Below the pieces are notes generated by a model. It searched no databases, was not told the origin of the DNA, and saw only the letters and a list, made by a program, of their open reading frames with translations. Shown here one piece after another: positions 5,425-13,192 of a stretch of 26,179 nt of DNA. The translations under genes and the position numbers were made by a program. Position 1 is the stretch's first letter. Every line of letters begins with the position of its first letter. Source of the DNA: Deltaproteobacteria bacterium (GTDB lineage Bacteria > Desulfobacterota > GWC2-55-46 > DRQE01); the NCBI GenBank assembly GCA_016219165.1, contig JACRCB010000013.1, positions 1 through 26,179 on the forward strand. The letters run 5' to 3'.

Positions 5425-7518
5425 CTAACCCTGGGGAAGGGTCTGTCCGAGGGCATCTTTTCTCGAAAGTTTTATCTTGCCGTCCCTGTCGACATCTATG
5501 ACCTTAACGAGGACTTCATCTCCTTCCTTCAGGATGTCCCTCACGTTCTTTACCCTTTCTTCGGCGAGTTGGGATATGTGTATAAGGCCGTCGGTGCCCG
5601 GGAATATCTCCACGAAGGCCCCGAATTCCATTATCTTTCTCACCTTTCCGAGGTAAAGTTTCCCGACCTCCGCCTCCTGCGTCAGCCTTCTTATAATCGC
5701 TATCGCTTTCTTTGCGGCATCTTCGTCGACGGAAGCGATATTCACCCTGCCGTCGTCCTGGATGTCTATCTTTACCCCTGTCTCATGCACAATGGCCTTT
5801 ATGTTCTTCCCGCCTGGCCCGATTACGTCTTTTATCTTCTCGATTCTTACCTGTATCGTGATAATCCTCGGCGCATAGACGGAGAGTTCAGCCCTGGGTT
5901 TATCTATGGCCTCCTCCATCTTGCCGAGAATCTTCAACCTCCCTTCCCTTGCCTGGAAGAGCGCCTCGCGCATTATCTCGGCGGTAACGCCCCCTATCTT
6001 TATGTCCATCTGGAGGGCCGTAACCCCGTCCTTTGTGCCTGCCACCTTGAAGTCCATATCCCCGAGATGGTCTTCGTCCCCGAGTATGTCCGAAAGCACA
6101 ACGTATCTTTCGCCCTCTTTGATAAGTCCCATCGCAATGCCCGCGACATGGCACTTGACCGGCACCCCGGCGTCCATAAGGGAAAGCGACGCCCCGCAGA
6201 CCGTGGCCATCGAAGAGGAGCCGTTACTTTCGAGGATGTCCGAGACGACCCTTACGGTATATGGGAACGCACCCTCCTCGGTCGGGAGTATCTTCGAGAC
6301 CGCCCTCTCCGCGAGTGCGCCGTGCCCTATCTCCCTCCTTCCGGGCCCTCTCAGAATCTTAACCTCCCCCACTGAAAAAGGCGGGAAGTTGTAGTGCAGC
6401 ATGAACGTCTTGTATTCCCATCCCGAGAGCGCGTCTATCTTCTGCTCATCCTCCGATGTGCCCAGCGTTGTCGCTACCATGGCCTGTGTCTCTCCCCTGG
6501 TAAAAAGCGCCGAGCCGTGGGTTCTCGGAAGTATCCCGACCTCGCAGTTTATCTCTCTTATGTCCGTCGGACTCCTGCCGTCCACCCTTGCGCCGTCGAG
6601 GACATTCTTTCTCATTATGGCGTACTTAAGGTCGCCGAATATCTGGATTATATCCCCTTCCCTGCCCTCGAACTCGCCCGAGAGGGCGGATAGAACCTCT
6701 TTTTTAATCTCGCCGATTCTCCCGTATCTCTCGAGTTTCGTCCTGATGCCGAGCGCCTCCTTGAGTTTATCCTCCGAGAGTCCCCTGACCCTTCCCTCAA
6801 GCTGGGGGTCGGCGGGCGCAACATCGACTGCTATCTTCTCAACCCCGCATTCCTTTATAATCCTTTTTTGCAGTTCCAATATGCCGCGCATGCTCTCCTG
6901 AGCAAACTCAAGCGCCGCAACAAGGGTATCTTCCGGAATGAACCTCGCCCCTCCCTCGACCATGATGATGCCGCTTTCCGAGCCGGCCACGAGAAGGTCT
7001 ATATCGTTCGCTTTCTGCTCGGCGAGGGACGGGTTGCATACGAAGGCTCCGTTGAGCCTGCCGACCCTCGCGGAGGCTATGGGGCCGTCGAAAGGGATGT
7101 CCGAAATCCCCAATGCAATGGATGCCCCGATTGCAGCGATAATCTCCGGGTTGTTTTCCTGGTCTACGGAAAGCACCGTTGAAACGACCTGGGTTTCATG
7201 GCTGTACCCTTCTTTGAAGAGCGGCCTTAAGGGCCTGTCTATGAGCCTCGAACATAAAACCTCCCTCTCGCTCGGGCGCCCTTCGCGTTTAAAGAACCCG
7301 CCTGGGATCTTTCCCGCGGCATATGTCATCTCAAGATAATTCACGGTAAGGGGGACGAAGTCGAGCCCCTCCTTAGCCTCAGCGGCCCTGCACGCCGTCG
7401 TAAGCACGACCGTATCGCCGTATCTTATGGTGCAACTGCCGTTGGCCTGTTTCGCCATCTTTCCCACCTCTATCCTGATGGGCCTGCCAGCATAATCCAT
7501 CTCGTATATCTTTACCAT
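5425..7518 (-). CDS. pnp: Polyribonucleotide nucleotidyltransferase (PNPase)
   Basis: 3'-to-5' phosphorolytic exoribonuclease of the RNA degradosome. The 697 residues match the family. The first RNase PH domain begins GRPIRIEVGKMAKQANG and contains FFKREGRPSEREVLCSRLIDRPLRPLF. The alpha-helical linker covers about 230-300. The second PH domain carries the catalytic block (GEVKILRGPGRREIGHGALAERA, SDILESNGSSSMATVCG, DILGDEDHLGDMDFKVAGT). A KH domain (IKDVIGPGGKNIKAIVHETG) and an S1 domain (GKVRKIMEFGAFVEIFPGTDGLIHIS) follow. AAAGGA precedes the ATG by 5 nt. It is the last gene of the rimP-to-pnp operon, directly after rpsO as in most bacteria. Confidence 0.98.
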   Translation of the reverse strand: MVKIYEMDYAGRPIRIEVGKMAKQANGSCTIRYGDTVVLTTACRAAEAKEGLDFVPLTVNYLEMTYAAGKIPGGFFKREGRPSEREVLCSRLIDRPLRPLFKEGYSHETQVVSTVLSVDQENNPEIIAAIGASIALGISDIPFDGPIASARVGRLNGAFVCNPSLAEQKANDIDLLVAGSESGIIMVEGGARFIPEDTLVAALEFAQESMRGILELQKRIIKECGVEKIAVDVAPADPQLEGRVRGLSEDKLKEALGIRTKLERYGRIGEIKKEVLSALSGEFEGREGDIIQIFGDLKYAIMRKNVLDGARVDGRSPTDIREINCEVGILPRTHGSALFTRGETQAMVATTLGTSEDEQKIDALSGWEYKTFMLHYNFPPFSVGEVKILRGPGRREIGHGALAERAVSKILPTEEGAFPYTVRVVSDILESNGSSSMATVCGASLSLMDAGVPVKCHVAGIAMGLIKEGERYVVLSDILGDEDHLGDMDFKVAGTKDGVTALQMDIKIGGVTAEIMREALFQAREGRLKILGKMEEAIDKPRAELSVYAPRIITIQVRIEKIKDVIGPGGKNIKAIVHETGVKIDIQDDGRVNIASVDEDAAKKAIAIIRRLTQEAEVGKLYLGKVRKIMEFGAFVEIFPGTDGLIHISQLAEERVKNVRDILKEGDEVLVKVIDVDRDGKIKLSRKDALGQTLPQG

Positions 7519-7570
7519 CTCAATCCTTTCTACCCGTTAGTAAAAACCCTAAAGTCAAAAAATATAAGTT

Positions 7571-7612
7571 CGCGCATAACATCGCGTCCGTCCGCGCAGG
7601 CGCGATAACGGC
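7571..7612 (-). promoter_or_regulatory. GC-rich hairpin in the pnp leader
   Basis: Within the 111-nt rpsO-pnp gap, ATCGCG (7581-7586) and CGCGAT (7601-7606) pair, and further CGCG and TTAT elements around them allow other folds. In E. coli the pnp leader hairpin is cut by RNase III and lets PNPase control its own synthesis; a similar role here is inference from position only. Confidence 0.3.
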
Positions 7613-7629
7613 CGGCTTTGAGGCCTTCG

Positions 7630-7896
7630 CTACTTTCTCAGCCCGAGTTTGGTGATGAGTTTTTCGTAACGGCTTCCGTCCTTTCTCTTCAGATACTCAA
7701 GGAGCCTTCTCCTGTGCCCCACCATCTTAAGAAGCCCCCTCCTCGAGTGGTGGTCCGAGGTGTGCACCTTGAGGTGTGAGCCAAGGTAGTCTATCCTGCC
7801 GCTTAAGAGCGCCACCTGCACCTCGGCGGAGCCGGTATCTCCCTCATGGGTCTTGAACTCCCGTATAATCTCCTGTCTCTTTTCGCTGGTAATCAT
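7630..7896 (-). CDS. rpsO: 30S ribosomal protein S15
   Basis: Primary 16S rRNA-binding protein of the small-subunit platform. The 88 residues match the family length. Recognisable blocks are REFKTHEGDTGSAEVQVALLS, YLGSHLKVHTSDHHSRRGLLKMVGHRRRLLEYLKRKD and RYEKLITKLGLRK; the H-x-x-DHHSRRGL segment is the conserved rRNA-contact loop. GGAGG lies 13 nt before the ATG, slightly far, with AGAG closer. It lies between truB and pnp, the conserved order. S15 often represses its own mRNA through the leader; the 74-nt leader here is too short for me to assign such a site. Confidence 0.98.
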   Translation of the reverse strand: MITSEKRQEIIREFKTHEGDTGSAEVQVALLSGRIDYLGSHLKVHTSDHHSRRGLLKMVGHRRRLLEYLKRKDGSRYEKLITKLGLRK

Positions 7897-7970
7897 CTCT
7901 CTTTATTAACCTCCTTAAAAAGTCTTTACCGTGGGGAACATCTTTACAAGAGAATTCCGGCCAAATGTTA

Positions 7971-8720
7971 TCATCTATTTTCAAAAGAGTGAAGCAAAAA
8001 CCCGGTCCACCCCTCTTCGGGCTCCACTCCCCCGGCGGCATCGAGGATAAGCGCCTCAAGGGGAATTATCCTTTCCCTGAGCAAACCCTCCGGACAATCG
8101 GGCAAGACCGCCGTATCGAGTGTGAATCTGCCGCTCCTGGTGCGTTTGAGTTCCTTAAGATACGCCCCGCAGCCCAAGGTCTGCCCCGCATCATGGCAGA
8201 GGGTCCTTACGTATGTTCCCTTTGAGCAGACGGCCCTGAATGTGACGCAAGGGAGTCCTATTGCGAGCACATCCATCGAATAGACCTCTATCTCCTTGGG
8301 CTCGCGAGGAACTGTAATCCCCTTCCTCGCTAATTTGTAAAGGGGAACCCCGTTTTTCTTCACGGCGGAGAACATCGGCGGAATCTGTTTTATCCTGCCG
8401 CAAAAACCCTTCAGAACGCGCTCCACATCTTCAGCCCCCACCCCCCCTGTTGCAAAGGTCTTTACCACCCTCCCTTCACCGTCAAACGTGTCTCTTTCCT
8501 CTCCGAGTTTGAGGGTGGCGACGTATTCCTTGCTGCCGCCCGAAAGCAGGTCCGCATACTTTGCGGCGCGGTTTATGACGAGCGGCAACACCCCGGTTGC
8601 CATCGGGTCAAGGGTTCCTAAATGTCCCACCTTCTTTGCGCCGAGGACCCTTTTTGCCCTCAAGACGACGTCGTGGGATGTAAGCCCCTTCGGTTTGTCT
8701 ATTATAAGCACCCCGTCCAT
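7971..8720 (-). CDS. truB: tRNA pseudouridine-55 synthase TruB, short form
   Basis: Makes pseudouridine 55 in the T-loop of tRNA. The catalytic aspartate is D38 in GHLGTLDPMATGVLPL. Other family blocks are GVLIIDKPKGLTSHDVV at the start, KEYVATLKLGEERDTFD, QIPPMFSAVKKNGVPLYKLARKG, and KGTYVRTLCHDAG. It has only 249 residues against roughly 300 or more usually: after IPLEALILDAAGG the protein ends in about 20 unconserved residues, and the C-terminal PUA-type domain is missing. Another reading frame continues open past the stop but does not read as PUA, so I see no simple frameshift. The ATG follows a GGGGGG tract and lies 18 nt past the nrnA stop. Confidence 0.95.
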   Translation of the reverse strand: MDGVLIIDKPKGLTSHDVVLRAKRVLGAKKVGHLGTLDPMATGVLPLVINRAAKYADLLSGGSKEYVATLKLGEERDTFDGEGRVVKTFATGGVGAEDVERVLKGFCGRIKQIPPMFSAVKKNGVPLYKLARKGITVPREPKEIEVYSMDVLAIGLPCVTFRAVCSKGTYVRTLCHDAGQTLGCGAYLKELKRTRSGRFTLDTAVLPDCPEGLLRERIIPLEALILDAAGGVEPEEGWTGFLLHSFENR

Positions 8721-8738
8721 TTTTCTTGGTATCCCCCC

Positions 8739-9740
8739 TTAAGAGGGGCCTCCGGCGCGGGCCTTTTTAGCGCCGCCTATGGGCCCGAGAAGGGCCTCTG
8801 AGACGGACGTCCTTACCTCTTCGAACCCGCCTTTGATATTAAACCCCGCGGCATGGGAGTGACCGCCCCCGCCGAACCTTTCAGCCACTGACGAGACATC
8901 AACTTCCCCCTTGCTCCTTAAACTCACCTTGTATTCGCCCGCAGCGCATTCCCTGAAAAGCACCCCCACTTCCACTCCCTCTATGGCCCTTGCGTAATTT
9001 ACAAACCCGTCCGTAAGGTCCTTATCGCCCCCCACACTCTTTAGCATGTCGAGCGTTACCCTCACGACCGCCACCTTGCCCCCGTTAGCGAGTTCGAGAG
9101 TGGAGAGCACCGCACCGAGGAGTTTAAACTTCTCTGCCGGATAGTTTTCGTATACCTTCATGGCTGTATCCCATGGGTCCGCGCCGCACCTTACAAGCTC
9201 CCCCGCCTTCCTGAAGGCCTCCGGGGTCGAGGAACTGTAGCGGAAGGAACCCGTGTCCGTATGTATGGCCACGTAGAGATTTGTGGCCACGTCCTTGGTT
9301 ATCTTTATGCCTGCGCTCACCAGAAGGTCAAAGACTATCTCCCCTGCGGCGCTGGCCTCTGGTACGACTATATTTATGTCCCCGAAGTTGTCGTTGGTTA
9401 CATGATGGTCCATGTTTACTATCTTTCCGCGGCCTTTGAAGGAGGCAAACCCTTTGCCGAGCCTCTCTAACTGCCCGCAATCGACGGCAAAGGTGGCATC
9501 CACCTCCCCCGCGCCGGAAAGCGTGCGGCAGAGGAGTTCGCTGCCAGGCAGAAATCTATAGATGTCCGGCAGTTTGTCTTCGAGATACGGTATGACCTCT
9601 TTCCCTATCCCTTTAAGCGCCAGGGAAAGCCCAAGGAGAGAGCCCACGGCGTCGCCTTCGGGGCTTACATGGGATACGACGATAAACCTTTTCCCCTTCC
9701 TTATCTCTTCTACCGCGGCTCTAAATATGACCTTAACCAT
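8739..9740 (-). CDS. nrnA: Bifunctional oligoribonuclease / pAp phosphatase NrnA (DHH-DHHA1)
   Basis: Degrades 2- to 5-mer RNAs and hydrolyses 3'-phosphoadenosine 5'-phosphate. The N-terminal DHH domain shows SHVSPEGDAVGSLLGL, VDCGQ, NMDHHVTND (the DHH motif), and ATNLYVAIHTDTGSFRYSSSTPE. The C-terminal DHHA1 domain ends with RFGGGGHSHAAGFNI, the GGGH substrate-binding motif. The 333 residues fit the family. Its place between rbfA and truB is conserved, and it complements PNPase encoded further down by removing the short oligomers that PNPase leaves. The start lacks a strong Shine-Dalgarno site and follows a 247-bp gap holding a repeat element. Confidence 0.95.
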   Translation of the reverse strand: MVKVIFRAAVEEIRKGKRFIVVSHVSPEGDAVGSLLGLSLALKGIGKEVIPYLEDKLPDIYRFLPGSELLCRTLSGAGEVDATFAVDCGQLERLGKGFASFKGRGKIVNMDHHVTNDNFGDINIVVPEASAAGEIVFDLLVSAGIKITKDVATNLYVAIHTDTGSFRYSSSTPEAFRKAGELVRCGADPWDTAMKVYENYPAEKFKLLGAVLSTLELANGGKVAVVRVTLDMLKSVGGDKDLTDGFVNYARAIEGVEVGVLFRECAAGEYKVSLRSKGEVDVSSVAERFGGGGHSHAAGFNIKGGFEEVRTSVSEALLGPIGGAKKARAGGPS

Positions 9741-9813
9741 AAAAGTTTTTCTGACGGTCCTTGTACTCGAAAGTTTCCGGAGATGGTCAATAGAGAATCT
9801 TTACAGAAAAGTC

Positions 9814-9958
9814 CGCGTCCAGCACCACTTTTGACACGCACGCCTCGCGCCTGCGTCGACGCCTCACGGCGCGGCGACCCTCGGCTTCGCCGAGAGGCGA
9901 GCGCGGGTTGGCTTTAAATGTTATAGAGAAAGTCCTGTCAAAAGTGGTGCTGGGCGCG
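9814..9958. repeat. GCACCACTT-arm inverted-repeat element, copy A
   Basis: The arms at 9814-9836 and 9936-9958 contain CCAGCACCACTTTTGACA and its exact inverse, with one mismatch over 23 bp. Inside is GCACGCCTCGCG, then a roughly 50-bp segment with a CTCGGC/GCCGAG hairpin (9880-9894), then GCGGGTTGGCTTTAAATGTT. Copy B at 22331-22446 has the same flanking parts in reverse orientation but lacks the extra hairpin. It fills the nrnA-rbfA gap; no real gene lies there. Confidence 0.85.
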
Positions 9959-9987
9959 CCGGAAAGTCCCTCCCGGGAATCGGCGTT

Positions 9988-10344
9988 TTATCCGCCGCCC
10001 TTCTCCTTTATCTCCTTAATGACCCTCTCTATATGCTCCGAGTATTCGAGGGAGTCGTCGAAGGTAAACGTAACCGACGGTATAAACCTAAGGGACACCC
10101 GCTTTGCGAGGGTTCTTCTTATATAGCCGCTTGCGCTCTGAAGCCCCTCTCTCGTTTTTTCAACCTCTTCCTTCGTTCCTATGAGGCTGAAAAAGACCCG
10201 AGCCTCCTTAAGGTCTCCGGTCATCCTGACTTTCGTAATCGTTATGAAACCTATCCTCGGGTCCTTTATGTCGCCGTGGAGTATCATGGACGCTATTTCT
10301 TCCCTGATGAGATCCCCCACCCTGTCCGAACGCTTGTAGGCCAT
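9988..10344 (-). CDS. rbfA: Ribosome-binding factor A
   Basis: Small KH-like protein that helps mature the 5' end of 16S rRNA and 30S subunits, important in cold. The start MAYKRSDRVGDLIREEIASMI and the block DPRIGFITITKVRMTGDLKEARVFFSLIG are the family signature, followed by ASGYIRRTLAKRVSLRFIPSVTFTFDDSLEYSEHIE. I chose the ATG at 10344; nine further in-frame codons upstream (from 10371) are not conserved, and GGGTGGGG lies just before this ATG. The product is 118 residues. It follows ylxP in the usual infB-ylxP-rbfA order. Confidence 0.95.
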   Translation of the reverse strand: MAYKRSDRVGDLIREEIASMILHGDIKDPRIGFITITKVRMTGDLKEARVFFSLIGTKEEVEKTREGLQSASGYIRRTLAKRVSLRFIPSVTFTFDDSLEYSEHIERVIKEIKEKGGG

Positions 10345-10435
10345 GGCACCCCACCCTCGAGTCCCTTGCATATTCCGATTATTTGCCGAAGAAGCGGAAA
10401 ACGGGCAATACGGCCGTGGACATATCCTCTCCGCC

Positions 10436-10735
10436 TCATTTAAAAGGAGAACAGTTTATCAGTTCGATATCGTGCTCAATCACCTCAACCATATTAAGAC
10501 CCTCTATGAAATTGAGCACCCTGTCCATGACGGAATTGATGGTGGCCCCGTCGCTTCCGATGGCAGAAACCCCTATCTCCGCCTTCTGCCAGAGGTCCTG
10601 ACTGCCGACCTCCGCCACGGAGACGTTGAAGCGGTTTTTGACGTTCTCTATGACCTTTTTAAGGACATGCCTTTTGCCCTTGAGCGAGCAACTATCGTGT
10701 ATTATAACACCTATATGGCATACTCCTACCACCAT
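10436..10735 (-). CDS. ylxP: YlxP-like DUF503 family protein
   Basis: A 99-residue protein of the DUF503 family, nearly always found between infB and rbfA. Seen in the sequence: MVVGVCHIGVIIHDSCSLKGKRHVLKKVIENVKNRFNVSVAEVG, the family core (SLKxKR...LK...R..FNVSVAEV), then QKAEIGVSAIGSD and a C-terminal helix. Homologues have been linked to ribosome assembly, but the biochemical role is not established. I chose the ATG at 10735 because the family begins at this strand; 18 extra in-frame codons upstream look unconserved. Its start is 67 nt past the infB stop. Confidence 0.92.
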   Translation of the reverse strand: MVVGVCHIGVIIHDSCSLKGKRHVLKKVIENVKNRFNVSVAEVGSQDLWQKAEIGVSAIGSDGATINSVMDRVLNFIEGLNMVEVIEHDIELINCSPFK

Positions 10736-10801
10736 GGCAAAGACTGCTGAACCCTCGGGGCAAAGAAACACGGCGGCCCTTATACTCAAGATGGGACAAC
10801 C

Positions 10802-13090
10802 TTACAATTTGGCGGCCTCTTCCTTCAATTCGTACGCCTCTATTATATCCCCCTTCTTTATATCGTTGTAACCCTCGATACTGATGCCGCATTCGTAGCC
10901 GGCCGCCACCTCTCTCGTGTCCTCCTTGAATCTCTTAAGGGACGCGATCTTTCCGTCGTATATTACTACGTTTTCTCTTATAAGCCTCACCTTCAGGCTC
11001 CTCTGTATCTTCCCGTCGACGACAAAACATCCGGCGATATTGCCGACCTTGGAAATCCTGAAGACCTCCCTAACCTCCGCCCTTCCGCTCGTCTCTTCCC
11101 TTACTATCGGCTCGAGCATGCCCTCCATGGCGTTTCTTATGTCATCGGCCAGGTTGTAGATTATATTGTAGAGCCTTATATCCACCGATTCATTCTGGGC
11201 AAGCATCTGGGCCTTTGCCTCAGGCCTTACGTTAAACCCTATAATAATAGCGTTCGAGGCCGCGGCCAGCATGACATCCCCTTCGTTTATGCCGCCCGCC
11301 CCCGCGTGTATCACCTTTATGGCGACCTTATCTCCCGAGAGTTTCCCCAGGACATCCTTGACGGCCTCGATAGAACCCTGAACATCGGCCTTTACCACGA
11401 TGCTCAATTCTTTCACCTCGCCCTTGCTTATCCTGTCATACAGGTCGGCGAGGCTTACCTTGGCGGTCTTCAAAAGTTCCTTCTCGTGGCTCTTCCTCTC
11501 CCTCATGGCGGCGATCTGCTTTGCCGTGGCCTCATCCTTTACAACGGCAAACGTGTCTCCCGCCTGCGGCACCCCGGAAAGCCCCAGAACCTCCACGGGC
11601 ATCGAGGGGCCCGCCTCTTCAATCCTTTTACCCCTGTCATTTGTAAGCGCCCTCAGTCTTCCGGAATAAATGCCGGCGACACAGGCATCCCCCACCCTTA
11701 AGGTGCCGTTCTGGATAAGGACGGTGGATACGGGGCCCCTGCCCTTGTCGAGTTTTGCCTCGATTATAACCCCCCTTGCATGGAGGGCGGGGGATGCATT
11801 AAGTTCCAGCATCTCGGCCTCGAGAAGCACCATCTCGAGAAGCTCTTTTATCTTTATCCCCTTCTTTGCCGATACCTCGACAAATATCGTTTCTCCGCCC
11901 AATGGTTCCGAAACGAGTCCGTACTCCATGAGCGCCTGCTTTACCCTGTCCGGGTTGGCCTGCGGGAGGTCTATCTTGTTTATGGCGACCATGATAGGCA
12001 CACCCGCGGCCTTCGCATGGTTTATGGCTTCTACTGTCTGGGGCATAACGCCGTCATCCGCGGCGACAACCAGGACCACTATATCCGTTACCTTCGCGCC
12101 CCGGGCCCTCATCGCCGTAAACGCCTCGTGCCCCGGGGTGTCGAGGAAGGTTATATCGCCCCTGTCAAGATGCACATGGTACGCGCCTATATGCTGGGTT
12201 ATGCCGCCGGCCTCATCGCTTGCGACGTTTGTCCTCCGTATCGCGTCGAGGAGCGAGGTTTTCCCGTGGTCGACATGCCCCATGACCGTAACCACCGGAG
12301 CCCTCGGCTTAAGTTCTCCCGCCTGTGCATCGGGTGCGGCTTCGATAAGCGATTCTTCCTCCACCGCGACATTTTCAACCCCGTATCCGTAATCCTGCGC
12401 CACGAGAGACGCCGCCTCGACGTCTATGAGTTGGTTGACCGTGGCCATGATGCCGAGCCCCATGAGTTTCTTTATTATCTCGCTCGCCTTCACCCCTATC
12501 CTCTGTGAAAAGTCGCTTACGCTTATGGCGTCTTCGACCTTTACCACCCTCTTTTCCGCCTTCGGAACGGTGATCTCGGTCTTTTTAAGCGGCCTCAGGT
12601 GCTGGGGAGACTGTTTGGGATGGGGCTTCTCCTTCACTTCATAGCGCTTGCCCTTTCTGTAGAGCTGTTTTACAGGGAAGCGCTTTTCTTTCCTGACTTC
12701 CTCCTTGAATATCTTAACCTCTCTTTTCGGAACCTTTTCCTTGAGCCTCTCTTTTGCCGGCTCTGCCGCTTTTGCAACCCCTTTTTCCGGAACCGTGGGG
12801 ATTCCGGCCTCTTTCGCCGGGGCCTTTGAGGGCTTTTTGCCGCCTGCCATGGCCCTCTTTTTTTTACCTTCCACCTCTTCCCCTGCTTCTCTCAAAGGTG
12901 TCTTCTTTCCCGGGGCTTCGGCTTGAGCCTCTTTGGTTTCTTCGATTCTGGATGCTTCAGGCAAAACGCTGCCTTTGGCCTTCTCCTCTTTCTCGGGAAG
13001 AGGCCCGGCCGCACGCCTCCTTATGACAGCGGGCTTAATACGCTTTTCCTCAACCTCTGCGGTTGTCTTTTTTTCCTCTTTTTCAGCCAT
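10802..13090 (-). CDS. infB: Translation initiation factor IF-2
   Basis: GTPase that brings initiator fMet-tRNA to the 30S subunit. The first 190 or so residues are a Lys/Glu/Ala/Pro-rich, probably disordered region. An IF2_N-type domain follows (ISVSDFSQRIGVKASEIIKKLMGLGIMATVNQ). The G domain has GHVDHGKTSLLD (G1), GGITQHIG (G2), DTPGHEAF (G3), NKID (G4) and SAKKG (G5). The beta-barrel domains and the C-terminal fMet-tRNA-binding domain (C-terminal KRFKEDTREVAAGYECGISIEGYNDIKKGDIIEAYE) are intact. The 762 residues are normal for a member with a medium N-terminus. It lies between nusA and ylxP; no ylxR or ylxQ gene occurs in the 102-nt gap to nusA, which holds a TTTTCACC/GGTGAAAA hairpin near 13119-13140. 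Confidence 0.98.
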   Translation of the reverse strand: MAEKEEKKTTAEVEEKRIKPAVIRRRAAGPLPEKEEKAKGSVLPEASRIEETKEAQAEAPGKKTPLREAGEEVEGKKKRAMAGGKKPSKAPAKEAGIPTVPEKGVAKAAEPAKERLKEKVPKREVKIFKEEVRKEKRFPVKQLYRKGKRYEVKEKPHPKQSPQHLRPLKKTEITVPKAEKRVVKVEDAISVSDFSQRIGVKASEIIKKLMGLGIMATVNQLIDVEAASLVAQDYGYGVENVAVEEESLIEAAPDAQAGELKPRAPVVTVMGHVDHGKTSLLDAIRRTNVASDEAGGITQHIGAYHVHLDRGDITFLDTPGHEAFTAMRARGAKVTDIVVLVVAADDGVMPQTVEAINHAKAAGVPIMVAINKIDLPQANPDRVKQALMEYGLVSEPLGGETIFVEVSAKKGIKIKELLEMVLLEAEMLELNASPALHARGVIIEAKLDKGRGPVSTVLIQNGTLRVGDACVAGIYSGRLRALTNDRGKRIEEAGPSMPVEVLGLSGVPQAGDTFAVVKDEATAKQIAAMRERKSHEKELLKTAKVSLADLYDRISKGEVKELSIVVKADVQGSIEAVKDVLGKLSGDKVAIKVIHAGAGGINEGDVMLAAASNAIIIGFNVRPEAKAQMLAQNESVDIRLYNIIYNLADDIRNAMEGMLEPIVREETSGRAEVREVFRISKVGNIAGCFVVDGKIQRSLKVRLIRENVVIYDGKIASLKRFKEDTREVAAGYECGISIEGYNDIKKGDIIEAYELKEEAAKL

Positions 13091-13192
13091 TTATATAAAG
13101 ACCTGACGCCCTCTCTTTTTCACCTGTCAGGGTGAAAATCTTTTCGTAAAAATCTTTTTTCCGGAAGTCTTTTAACGGCGCGGCGGGTGCGC

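Noticed and set aside
5305..6375. A 356-codon open frame on the plus strand opposite pnp
   Set aside because: It is antisense to a perfectly conserved PNPase, has no recognisable motif, and begins in the repeat region; it reflects the GC-rich codon pattern of pnp.
9908..10126. Plus-strand frame starting ALNVIEKVLSKVV
   Set aside because: Its similarity to the extended lipM start comes from the shared repeat, not from a common protein.
10917..12508. Several long plus-strand frames opposite infB
   Set aside because: They are antisense shadows of a conserved essential gene, with no domain signature or ribosome-binding site.
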